A DNA stretch of 5,919 nucleotides from Deltaproteobacteria bacterium. Its GTDB lineage: Bacteria > Desulfobacterota > Desulfobacteria > Desulfobacterales > Desulfatirhabdiaceae. The notes under the pieces were generated by a model. It had not been told where the DNA came from, did not search any database, and was given only the letters and a program-made list of their open reading frames with translations. Shown here piece after piece: positions 1 through 5,484 of the stretch (the first letter of the stretch is position 1; the number at the start of each line of letters is the position of its first letter). The DNA is taken from the NCBI GenBank assembly GCA_021778975.1, contig JAJYBO010000195.1:1-5919 (forward strand). Reading direction: 5' to 3'. The position numbers were made by a program, and so were the translations under genes.

Positions 1-153
1 TCATCCTTTTCCATTGATTGAATTGATTAGACAGCAGTCGGACACCTATCCATACTGCACATATATATCTGAAGACATCAATTTTTAACGCTCATACCCG
101 TTGAAATCAACAAGATTCTGTTAATTGAAATGATACGCCGGACGGGTGAATTT

Positions 154-180
154 TGCGGTTGAGAGATGAGGTTAACCGCA
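154..180 (-). terminator. Hairpin just past the response regulator stop (possible transcript end)
   Basis: Seven-base arms TGCGGTT (154-160) and AACCGCA (174-180) form a perfect inverted repeat with a 13-nt loop. The hairpin starts 7 nt downstream of the regulator's TGA stop. No T tract follows it on the minus strand (the sequence there reads AAAATTC), so it is not a canonical intrinsic terminator. It could be a weak or factor-assisted 3' end, or a 3' stabilising stem. To its left, 1-153 is AT-rich and shows no supportable gene. Confidence 0.35.
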
Positions 181-187
181 CGTCCTG

Positions 188-1564
188 TCAGGGGTCCGCT
201 TTAATGCCGTATTTCTTGATTTTCTGGCTCAACCCGCTCTTGCCGATACCCAGCAGCTCTGCGGCGTGGGATTGCACATTGTGCGACACACTCAGCGCCC
301 GCTTGATCATGGTCTGCTCTACCATATCGAGCGTATCGTACAGTTTTGCATTGGAGGGAATATCGTCAATATGCAGTGATGACGGAATGTTTTTCCGGAA
401 CTCTATGGGCAGGTCGGATACCCGTATCACATCCCCCGGGCACAGCACCATCGCTCGTTCGATAACGTTTTCGAGTTCGCGGACATTTCCCGGCCATGCG
501 TATTCATAAAAGAGACGGTCCACTTCCTGATCCACCCCGGACACCGGCGGGTTATTGCCACGCTCCCCCGCGTATTTTTCAATCATATGCGCTACCAGAA
601 GGCGGATATCTTCGAGCCGTTCCTTCAGCGGCGGCAATACCAAATGCAGCACATTGAGCCGGTAATACAGGTCTTCTCGAAAACGCCCCAGCTCCGTTTC
701 GTGTTTCAAATTTCTGTTGGTGGCCGCAATGATGCGGATGTTGACCGGCAATGGCCTCACCCCGCCCACCCGCTCAAATACCCGTTCCTGAAGCACGCGC
801 AGCAGCTTGACCTGAAGGTTCTGTGAAAGCTCGCCAATTTCATCGAGAAACAACGTACCACCATCCGCCAGTTCAAAGCGACCTTTTTTCATGGCCACAG
901 CGCCGGTAAACGCCCCTTTTTCATGACCGAAAAGTTCGCTTTCCAAAAGATGTTCGGACAGCGCCGAACAATTGACGGCAATGAACGGCATGTTTTTTCT
1001 CTGCCCATTGAAATGGATGGATCTGGCCACCAGTTCTTTACCTGTGCCGCTTTCTCCTTCGATCAGCACCGTGGCCGAAGATGGCGCCATTTTCTGGATC
1101 AGATCGTATAACTCCAGCATCCGTTTGCTTTTGCCGATAATGTTGCCAAACTGGAACTGGTTTTCTACAACCGCCCGGAGCCGGCGGTTTTCCTGAACCA
1201 CATGATACATATCAATGGCTTTTCTGACGAAAATAACGAGATTATCGTTGTCAAAGGGCTTCAGGATATAATTATACGCCCCTTTTTGCATGGCCTCCAC
1301 GGCTTTTTCCACGGTTCCGTAGGCCGTCATCATAATGACCGGAATGAGCGGGTTGAACCGTTTGACATTTTCCATGAGTTCAATGCCATCCATTCCGGGC
1401 ATTTTCATATCGGTCAGCACCAGATCCACATCGGAATGATGCAGAATATCCAGTGCATCCGGACCGCTGTTGGCGGTCAGAACCTCGTAACCTTCCTCTT
1501 GAAGCACAGCGCTCAGAATCAGCGGATAGTTTTTTTCGTCGTCAACAATCAATACGGTTTCCAT
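188..1564 (-). CDS. Sigma-54-dependent response regulator, NtrC/AtoC-type (REC-AAA+-HTH)
   Basis: This is a 458-residue cytoplasmic transcriptional activator that would be phosphorylated by a histidine kinase and then drive open-complex formation by sigma-54 RNA polymerase. The receiver domain (about 1-120) has the acidic pair D8/D9, phospho-acceptor D52 in LTDMKMPG, T80 and K102. The AAA+ domain (about 140-375) has Walker A GESGTGKE (170-177), the sigma-54 contact loop GAFTGA (217-222) and Walker B with D241/E242. A Fis-type helix-turn-helix closes the protein (about 415-455, AAELLGIGKSGLSQKIKKYG). The frame stays open to a TTG at 1627, but I chose the ATG at 1564 because METVLIVDDE is the usual REC start. 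That start lacks a well-spaced Shine-Dalgarno. A sigma-70-type promoter lies about 50-75 nt upstream. No partner kinase is visible and the target genes are unknown. A role in controlling the neighbouring oxygen-defence genes is only inferred from adjacency. Confidence 0.95.
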   Translation of the reverse strand: METVLIVDDEKNYPLILSAVLQEEGYEVLTANSGPDALDILHHSDVDLVLTDMKMPGMDGIELMENVKRFNPLIPVIMMTAYGTVEKAVEAMQKGAYNYILKPFDNDNLVIFVRKAIDMYHVVQENRRLRAVVENQFQFGNIIGKSKRMLELYDLIQKMAPSSATVLIEGESGTGKELVARSIHFNGQRKNMPFIAVNCSALSEHLLESELFGHEKGAFTGAVAMKKGRFELADGGTLFLDEIGELSQNLQVKLLRVLQERVFERVGGVRPLPVNIRIIAATNRNLKHETELGRFREDLYYRLNVLHLVLPPLKERLEDIRLLVAHMIEKYAGERGNNPPVSGVDQEVDRLFYEYAWPGNVRELENVIERAMVLCPGDVIRVSDLPIEFRKNIPSSLHIDDIPSNAKLYDTLDMVEQTMIKRALSVSHNVQSHAAELLGIGKSGLSQKIKKYGIKADP

Positions 1565-1612
1565 GACGTCTGGAGAAATCCTCTTCATGGTGTGTGGTTT
1601 ACATGGGTGGTG

Positions 1613-1641
1613 AGTATGCAATGGCAAACAGAGAATGTCAA
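1613..1641 (-). promoter_or_regulatory. Sigma-70-type promoter for the response regulator
   Basis: On the minus strand a perfect -35 box TTGACA (1641-1636) is followed by a 17-nt spacer and CATACT (1618-1613), which matches TATAAT at 4 of 6 positions. Transcription would begin near 1606, leaving a leader of about 40 nt before the ATG at 1564. The position and spacing fit independent expression of the regulator from roo. No transcript data are available. Confidence 0.6.
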
Positions 1642-1659
1642 TGGGGAGACAAACAGGGG

Positions 1660-1691
1660 ATGCGTCTGACCGATATTGCAGTCAGACGCAT
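1660..1691 (-). repeat. Perfect 11-bp dyad between roo and the regulator gene
   Basis: ATGCGTCTGAC (1660-1670) and GTCAGACGCAT (1681-1691) are exact reverse complements separated by 10 nt. The dyad begins 36 nt after the roo stop codon. No T tract follows on either strand, which argues against a canonical intrinsic terminator. Its right arm overlaps by two bases a minus-strand TATAAT (1695-1690) that has no good -35 box. It could be an operator for a dimeric regulator, a factor-dependent terminator or an mRNA-end stem for the roo transcript. Confidence 0.6.
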
Positions 1692-1727
1692 TATAGAACG
1701 CAAACGACGCGGAAAAAAACAGACAAA

Positions 1728-2906
1728 CTATATGGCCCGCCCAATTTTTCTGCCCAGGGCAAAACAGGCATCCAGAGCGGCCGCATTCGGAATATACTGC
1801 ACCCGAACACCCGGATCAATCACCTCGAACTTCATGGCTTCAAGTTCCTGGGTAATTAACTTGACCGATTCACCGCTCCAGCCATAAGAACCGAATGCGG
1901 CGCCGATCTTGTTTTTAGGTTTCAGACCCTTCATATACGTCAAGAAATCGCCCAGCGTGGGAAAAAGCCCATTGTTCAGCGTGGGAGATCCCACCACAAC
2001 GGCTCTGGCATCCAGCACTTCCGTCATGATATCGCTGCGATCATTTTTTTTGAGAGACATCGGCGCGACATCAACGCCTTCCGCATTCAGCCCCGCGGCA
2101 ATGGCGTTGGCCATTCTTTCGGTGCTGTGCCACATGGTGTCATACACCACCACGGCCTTTCGCAGGGTATCCTGCCGGCCCCAGCGGGCATAGGCGTCAA
2201 TGATCTTTCCGGGATCCTTGCGCCAGAGAATGCCATGATCCGGGCAGATCATCCGGATATCCAGCTTCATCGCGGCAACCTGATCGAGGAGCTTCAGGAT
2301 CAGAGGCGCATACGGCAGCAGGATATTGGCGAAATACTTTTTGGCGTGCACCATGATGTCGCTCGTCATCATGTCATCGAATTTCTCGAACCCTGCATAG
2401 TGCTGGCCAAACGCGTCACTGGAAAACAATATTTTTTCATCCTGTAAATACGTGAACATACTGTCCGGCCAGTGAAGCATCCGCGTTTCCATAAACGACA
2501 GCGTATGCCTGCCCAGGCTCAGTGTTTCGCCGCTTTCGACCGGATGATAGTTCCAGTGCTGCGGATAATGGAGCGAAAGGTTCTTTTGCCCCATTTTGGA
2601 ACAATACAGCGGTTTGGTTTCTCCGATCCGGTGCATGACACGCGCCAGACCGCCGCTGTGGTCCATCTCGGTATGGTTGCTGATGACGATATCTATTTGG
2701 GCGGGGTCAACAATTCGGGAAATGTTTTCGATCAACTCATCGGCGAATTCTTTTTTGACCGCATCAATCAATGCAATTTTCTCGTCAACAATCAAAAAGG
2801 CATTGTAACTGCTGCCGCAATGGGTGGAATGCCCATGAAAATCCATGATATTCCAGTCATTTACGCCAACGTCATAAATACCTTTTGCGATTTCAACAGG
2901 TTTCAT
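1728..2906 (-). CDS. roo: Rubredoxin:oxygen oxidoreductase (A-type flavodiiron protein)
   Basis: This 392-residue cytoplasmic enzyme reduces O2 to water, and in some family members NO to N2O, using electrons from rubredoxin. The N-terminal metallo-beta-lactamase-like domain (about 1-245) keeps the diiron ligand set H78-x-E80-x-D82-H83, H145, D164 and H224. The C-terminal flavodoxin domain (about 250-392) has the FMN phosphate loop DTMWHSTE (256-263) and the flavodiiron signature AFGSYGWSGE (337-346). There is no C-terminal rubredoxin or flavin reductase extension, so it is the simple A type and depends on a separate rubredoxin. That rubredoxin gene ends only 9 nt upstream. Length and all ligands agree with the Desulfovibrio Roo family. 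The start is ATG with a weak AGG about 8 nt upstream, suggesting translational coupling to rubredoxin. The preference for O2 over NO cannot be read from the sequence. Confidence 0.95.
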   Translation of the reverse strand: MKPVEIAKGIYDVGVNDWNIMDFHGHSTHCGSSYNAFLIVDEKIALIDAVKKEFADELIENISRIVDPAQIDIVISNHTEMDHSGGLARVMHRIGETKPLYCSKMGQKNLSLHYPQHWNYHPVESGETLSLGRHTLSFMETRMLHWPDSMFTYLQDEKILFSSDAFGQHYAGFEKFDDMMTSDIMVHAKKYFANILLPYAPLILKLLDQVAAMKLDIRMICPDHGILWRKDPGKIIDAYARWGRQDTLRKAVVVYDTMWHSTERMANAIAAGLNAEGVDVAPMSLKKNDRSDIMTEVLDARAVVVGSPTLNNGLFPTLGDFLTYMKGLKPKNKIGAAFGSYGWSGESVKLITQELEAMKFEVIDPGVRVQYIPNAAALDACFALGRKIGRAI

Positions 2907-2915
2907 ATGTCTTGC

Positions 2916-3074
2916 CTATTCTTTCTCAAAGTCGGATTTGGACGCGCCGCACACCGGGCACTGCCAGTCGTCAGGGATATCCTCGAATTTGGTCCCTGGT
3001 TGAACGCCACTGTCCGGATCGCCCAGCGCCGGATCATACACATAGCCGCAAACCGTACATACATATTTATCCAT
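2916..3074 (-). CDS. rub: Rubredoxin
   Basis: This is a 52-residue cytoplasmic one-electron carrier with a single Fe(SCys)4 centre. Both cysteine knuckles are intact: C6-T-V-C9-G-Y and C39-P-V-C42-G. The family's aromatic core is present (Y4, Y11, Y13, F30, W37, F49), as is the DDWQCPVCG segment. Length and spacing match the 52-residue Desulfovibrio rubredoxins. An AAGGAG ribosome binding site sits about 10 nt before the ATG. The gene lies 23 nt after the flavin reductase fusion gene and 9 nt before roo, so it is almost certainly cotranscribed with roo and is its expected electron donor. Which protein reduces it is not shown. The upstream flavoprotein fusion is a candidate by position only. 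Confidence 0.97.
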   Translation of the reverse strand: MDKYVCTVCGYVYDPALGDPDSGVQPGTKFEDIPDDWQCPVCGASKSDFEKE

Positions 3075-3097
3075 TGATGCCTGTCTCCTTGTTGAAA

Positions 3098-4066
3098 TTA
3101 AGTAACTGATTGAACGAACGTTTTTACCTGTGCTTCGATAGCGTCTCTGATCCGATGCATTTGCTGCAGATCTTTCGACACCTGAAAATTCCAGATTTCG
3201 ATACGCGGGGTTCCTGACAGCACACTGTCATGCGGAACATCGCCCACCGTTACCACGATATCAGGCGATTTTCCGCCCAGTGCATCTTCGATGGACAGAG
3301 GGACACGAAACCCCATATCTATTCCTTTTTCTTCCATCGCCTGAACCATGACAGGATCCAGACTGTCCGCGGGATGAAACCCGGCGCAAACAGCATCCAT
3401 CCTGCCTCCGGCAATGATCTGGGTGAACGCGCAGGCCATCTGCGCTATACCGGCCCCTGTAGCATCCGCGAAGATAACTTTCTTTCTGCCCTGAAACGGC
3501 AGCAAAAGCGCTGTAACGGCTGTCTCGATATCTTTCTCCAACGAGGGAAGCCGCTGCATATCACCCGGTTTTTCGATTTGCCGGTATGTCAGACTGCCGG
3601 CATCGGTGGCCCCTACCGCGTCATAAAAATACTTCATGGTAAGATAAAGCCCCTCGAACAGGTTCTTCCCGCGGGTTGCGCCAACAGCCAGCGTGAACCC
3701 CCTGCGCCACAACCGATTGGGATCGGTCAGCTTCAACTTGTATTTCCGCGCCCACAGGGTCTGGGTGCGATCAATCAGGGCTTTGAGCTGTGCGGTGGTA
3801 TTGTAGAAAAAAATAGGGGTTGCCACCACAATGACATCCGCCCTGCGCAGCAGGGGATATATTTCGTGCTTCATATCGTCGTCAATTGGACATATCCCTT
3901 TTTTTTCACACAGGATATACTCCATGCACGGCTCGATCTTCTTTCGGCAGACATCTATCGTCTGGACATCCGCGCCCTGCGTTTGACATTCTTCCAGAAA
4001 CTGACTCAGCAGAAACTGGGTGTTGCCTTTTTTTCGGGGGCTTCCCTGAAGTCCTAATACCCGCAT
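3098..4066 (-). CDS. NADPH-dependent FMN reductase-like protein fused to a degenerate ArsC/LMW-phosphatase domain
   Basis: This is a 322-residue cytoplasmic protein with two parts. Residues 1 to about 190 are a flavodoxin-fold flavin reductase/iron-sulfur flavoprotein-type domain, with the FMN phosphate loop GSPRKKGNT (8-16), a cysteine segment C47..C53..C59 followed by DDDM, and TPIFFYNTTAQLKALIDR (83-100). Residues 194-322 align by eye with ArsC/low-molecular-weight tyrosine phosphatase: VIFADATGAGIAQM stands where the family has VLFVCTGNSCRSQM, followed by CAGFHPA, MEEKGID and PDIVVTVGD. The nucleophilic Cys is D201 and the P-loop Arg is I207, so phosphatase or arsenate reductase activity is not expected. 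The frame extends to a TTG at 4087, but ATG 4066 has GAAAGG about 5 nt upstream and gives the usual MRVLGLQGSPR start. It leads the rub-roo unit, so a redox role with rubredoxin is plausible. The substrate is unknown. Confidence 0.85.
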   Translation of the reverse strand: MRVLGLQGSPRKKGNTQFLLSQFLEECQTQGADVQTIDVCRKKIEPCMEYILCEKKGICPIDDDMKHEIYPLLRRADVIVVATPIFFYNTTAQLKALIDRTQTLWARKYKLKLTDPNRLWRRGFTLAVGATRGKNLFEGLYLTMKYFYDAVGATDAGSLTYRQIEKPGDMQRLPSLEKDIETAVTALLLPFQGRKKVIFADATGAGIAQMACAFTQIIAGGRMDAVCAGFHPADSLDPVMVQAMEEKGIDMGFRVPLSIEDALGGKSPDIVVTVGDVPHDSVLSGTPRIEIWNFQVSKDLQQMHRIRDAIEAQVKTFVQSVT

Positions 4067-4082
4067 AACAGCCTTTCTATAC

Positions 4083-4162
4083 TGCAAGCGGTTTCACATC
4101 GCGCTGTTAGTCCCCCTTCCCCGCTTGGGGAGATTCAGGAAAACGTCGCTTGCAACCGCTTA
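4083..4162 (-). promoter_or_regulatory. Leader of the flavin reductase fusion gene with alternative inverted repeats
   Basis: TGCAAGCG (4083-4090) can pair with CGCTTGCA (4148-4155). Alternatively, the overlapping AAGCGGTT (4086-4093) can pair with AACCGCTT (4155-4162). Between them is a small hairpin, TCCCC-GCTT-GGGGA (4117-4130). If transcription starts upstream of 4162, the mRNA leader could adopt mutually exclusive folds ending about 17 nt before the start codon. The same bases could instead be operator half-sites. I found no convincing -10/-35 or -24/-12 promoter here, so the promoter of this transcription unit is unplaced. Confidence 0.35.
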
Positions 4163-4178
4163 ACATATGGCATTTTGA

Positions 4179-4244
4179 AAAAGAACTTCCCGCCCTGAGG
4201 GAATATATCTCAGGTTCCCCTGGATGTTGGCGCAGGAAGTTCTT
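4179..4244 (-). terminator. Intrinsic terminator of the desulfoferrodoxin-cytochrome gene run
   Basis: Perfect 10-bp arms AAGAACTTCC (4182-4191) and GGAAGTTCTT (4235-4244) enclose a second hairpin, CCTGAG (4195-4200) with CTCAGG (4209-4214) and an 8-nt loop. On the minus strand the outer stem runs into TTTTTC (4183-4178), giving a short T tract in the correct orientation. It lies 44 nt past the cytochrome stop codon and separates the two gene runs. The plus strand has no T tract after the stem. Confidence 0.7.
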
Positions 4245-4288
4245 GGTTGGAAATTACCTTCGTGGATGATAAAAATGAAACCGTTGAT

Positions 4289-4639
4289 TCAGGAATGCCT
4301 GCCGTGACACTGACTGCAAATAACAGGCCCGGCTTTAACACCCGCCGCTCTTTTGGCGTTATGACACTTGACACATTGTTGATTCATGACCTGTTTGGGC
4401 TTTAAAGCGCCCTTTTGTTTCATGTCCGGGATGGCGTTTGGCGTTTCGGGATAGAGAGCGTGGCACGCTTTGCAATCCTGAAGCGCCTGCTGGTGCAGTT
4501 CATGCGGGAATTTGACATCCCCCTGGCTGCCCGCCGGAATCACTTCTTCCTTTGCGCCTTTGTTGACTTCAGCCCCAAAAGCCGTTGCTGTCGCCACAAA
4601 TCCGACAACCAGAACCGCCAGAAAAAGTTTCTTTCGCAT
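4289..4639 (-). CDS. Exported triheme c-type cytochrome (cytochrome c7/c3-like)
   Basis: This 116-residue protein has an N-terminal signal peptide (basic MRKK, hydrophobic stretch about 5-21, likely cleavage after AFGA at residue 23), so it should mature in the periplasm. Three CxxCH sites attach c-type haems: C56-H60, C89-H93 and C108-H112. H46 and H49 in the motif KFPHELHQ are the expected distal ligands of class III cytochromes. The usual His just before the second haem motif (AHG in Geobacter-type c7) is absent: the sequence reads KQVMNQQC. The only other His is H115 near the C-terminus. Such proteins shuttle electrons between periplasmic dehydrogenases and membrane complexes, but the partners here are unknown. 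The gene has a GAGGG ribosome binding site, lies 15 nt after the zinc-ribbon gene and is last in its run before the terminator. Confidence 0.9.
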   Translation of the reverse strand: MRKKLFLAVLVVGFVATATAFGAEVNKGAKEEVIPAGSQGDVKFPHELHQQALQDCKACHALYPETPNAIPDMKQKGALKPKQVMNQQCVKCHNAKRAAGVKAGPVICSQCHGRHS

Positions 4640-4654
4640 GACACCCTCTGCAAT

Positions 4655-4840
4655 TTATGAGCCGGAGAGCTTACACTGCGTAAAATCTATTTCCTTGCCG
4701 CAAGATTTGCAAATATGCTTTTTGTCGAACTCATCCGAAAAAATCTCGATCTCCGTTGAACATGAAGGACACTTACAGGCAAACGATTTCAAGTTCTTGA
4801 ACTGTTGAAACCCTGGACAATGCTGAGGTGTAGTCGTCAT
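4655..4840 (-). CDS. Small zinc-ribbon-like protein, function unknown
   Basis: This is a 61-residue soluble protein with no signal peptide or membrane segment. Two knuckles, C24-P-S-C27 and C44-K-S-C47, spaced 16 residues apart, form a typical zinc-ribbon ligand set. Additional cysteines are C8, C22 and C56. A GGGGGAT ribosome binding region sits 5 nt before the ATG. The gene lies 27 nt after the flavodoxin gene and 15 nt before the cytochrome gene. The composition and RBS support a real gene, and the knuckles could bind zinc or iron. I do not recognise a characterised family member, so no function is assigned. Confidence 0.8.
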   Translation of the reverse strand: MTTTPQHCPGFQQFKNLKSFACKCPSCSTEIEIFSDEFDKKHICKSCGKEIDFTQCKLSGS

Positions 4841-4867
4841 ATTATCCCCCTTTCTTCAAACTGTTGA

Positions 4868-5308
4868 TTAAGAATTCGTTAACATTCTGGCAATATCTTT
4901 TCCGTACTCCTGAGCCACCTGCATACCGCCGCCCAGCGTACTGGATTTCAAGCGCAGCGGCGCCCCCACCATTCTCATCTTGAAGATGTGCAGCATCGTG
5001 TCGTAAATTCGGTCTGGGGCTTCGCCGCTCCAGCCAAAAGCGCCGAAAGCGCCGCCCACTTTGCCTTCCAGCCCGGCTTTTTCGGCCAGAAAGAGAAAGG
5101 TTTTCATGCCCTGGATCATGTCGCCGTGATAGGTAGGCGCCCCCAGTATAACCGCATCGTACCCGTTCAGATCACTGGCATTCTTTACATCAGTCGTTTT
5201 GATCATGTCAACATCCACTCCGGAAAACCGCAACCCTTCGGCGACCAGTTCACCGATTTTTTCTGTTTCACCGGTGCGGGTTGCATATACAATGAGCGCT
5301 TTCGCCAT
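4868..5308 (-). CDS. Stand-alone flavodoxin resembling the flavodiiron C-terminal domain
   Basis: This 146-residue cytoplasmic FMN protein is an electron carrier. The phosphate-binding loop is ATRTGETE (9-16), the second loop is GAPTYHGD (56-63), and the third is AFGAFGWSGE (87-96). The last closely matches the AFGSYGWSGE signature of the flavodiiron protein encoded at 1728-2906, so this looks like a free-standing version of that domain rather than a classical Desulfovibrio flavodoxin. Length is normal for a short-chain flavodoxin. An AGGAG site lies 5 nt before the ATG, and the rubredoxin-like gene ends 17 nt upstream. Its context with desulfoferrodoxin and rubredoxin-type proteins suggests electron transfer in oxygen or superoxide defence. 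The specific partners are not shown. Confidence 0.92.
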   Translation of the reverse strand: MAKALIVYATRTGETEKIGELVAEGLRFSGVDVDMIKTTDVKNASDLNGYDAVILGAPTYHGDMIQGMKTFLFLAEKAGLEGKVGGAFGAFGWSGEAPDRIYDTMLHIFKMRMVGAPLRLKSSTLGGGMQVAQEYGKDIARMLTNS

Positions 5309-5325
5309 GTCATCTCCTCATAACA

Positions 5326-5484
5326 TCATTTTCCAATACGTTTATCCACCCCATCACCCTCGCAATCGGGGGTATAGCAGGTGTTATCGAGAAATTCGCA
5401 TTTTTCCTTGCAGGACGGACACTGTTCCGGAGGAACATCCGCCGCAAACGTATAACCGCAGTTCTGACATTTCCAGCTTGTCAT
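5326..5484 (-). CDS. Cysteine-rich rubredoxin-like protein
   Basis: This is a 52-residue protein read directly from the minus strand. The first knuckle C6-Q-N-C9-G-Y is rubredoxin-like. The second, C22-P-S-C25, follows after only 12 intervening residues, much shorter than the roughly 29 of a true rubredoxin and closer to the rubredoxin domain of rubrerythrin. Three extra cysteines (C29, C36, C41) lie in the C-terminal tail, CEFLDNTCYTPDCEG. A strong AGGAG site precedes the ATG by 7 nt, which rules out the out-of-frame ATG five bases upstream because that reaches a stop after two codons. It lies between desulfoferrodoxin and flavodoxin and is likely to be an iron-binding electron-transfer protein. 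A zinc ribbon is the main alternative. Confidence 0.85.
   Translation of the reverse strand: MTSWKCQNCGYTFAADVPPEQCPSCKEKCEFLDNTCYTPDCEGDGVDKRIGK

Noticed and set aside
1..153. Left-edge region as part of a gene or mobile element
   Set aside because: No frame with a start, RBS or recognisable motif, no terminal repeats, and only minor palindromes such as GTTGA-AA-TCAAC near 100-111.
1565..1627. N-terminal extension of the response regulator from TTG 1627
   Set aside because: The extra 21 residues precede the usual REC start, begin at TTG and would overlap the -10 box of the likely promoter.
1202..1669. Plus-strand frame of 155 codons opposite the regulator's receiver domain
   Set aside because: The product is low-complexity His-rich, an artefact of the antisense of REC coding. 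It crosses the regulator's promoter.
1690..1695. TATAAT on the minus strand as a normal constitutive promoter
   Set aside because: The sequence 16-18 nt upstream is only a T run (TTTTTT), with no -35 consensus, so it is kept only as part of the dyad observation.
2472..3077. Plus-strand frame of 201 codons across rubredoxin and the start of roo
   Set aside because: It lies opposite two highly conserved genes whose metal ligands are all intact on the minus strand.
3194..3487. Functional arsenate reductase (ArsC), suggested by the similarity
   Set aside because: The P-loop Cys and Arg needed for catalysis are absent, and no arsR, acr3 or arsB gene is nearby.
3230..4057. Open plus-strand frame of 275 codons opposite the flavin reductase fusion gene
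   Set aside because: It is the antisense shadow of a gene with clear domains and a good start. The protein it would give has no recognisable motif.
4067..4087. N-terminal extension of the flavin reductase fusion from TTG 4087
   Set aside because: ATG 4066 has a Shine-Dalgarno and gives the family-typical MRVLGLQGSPR start.
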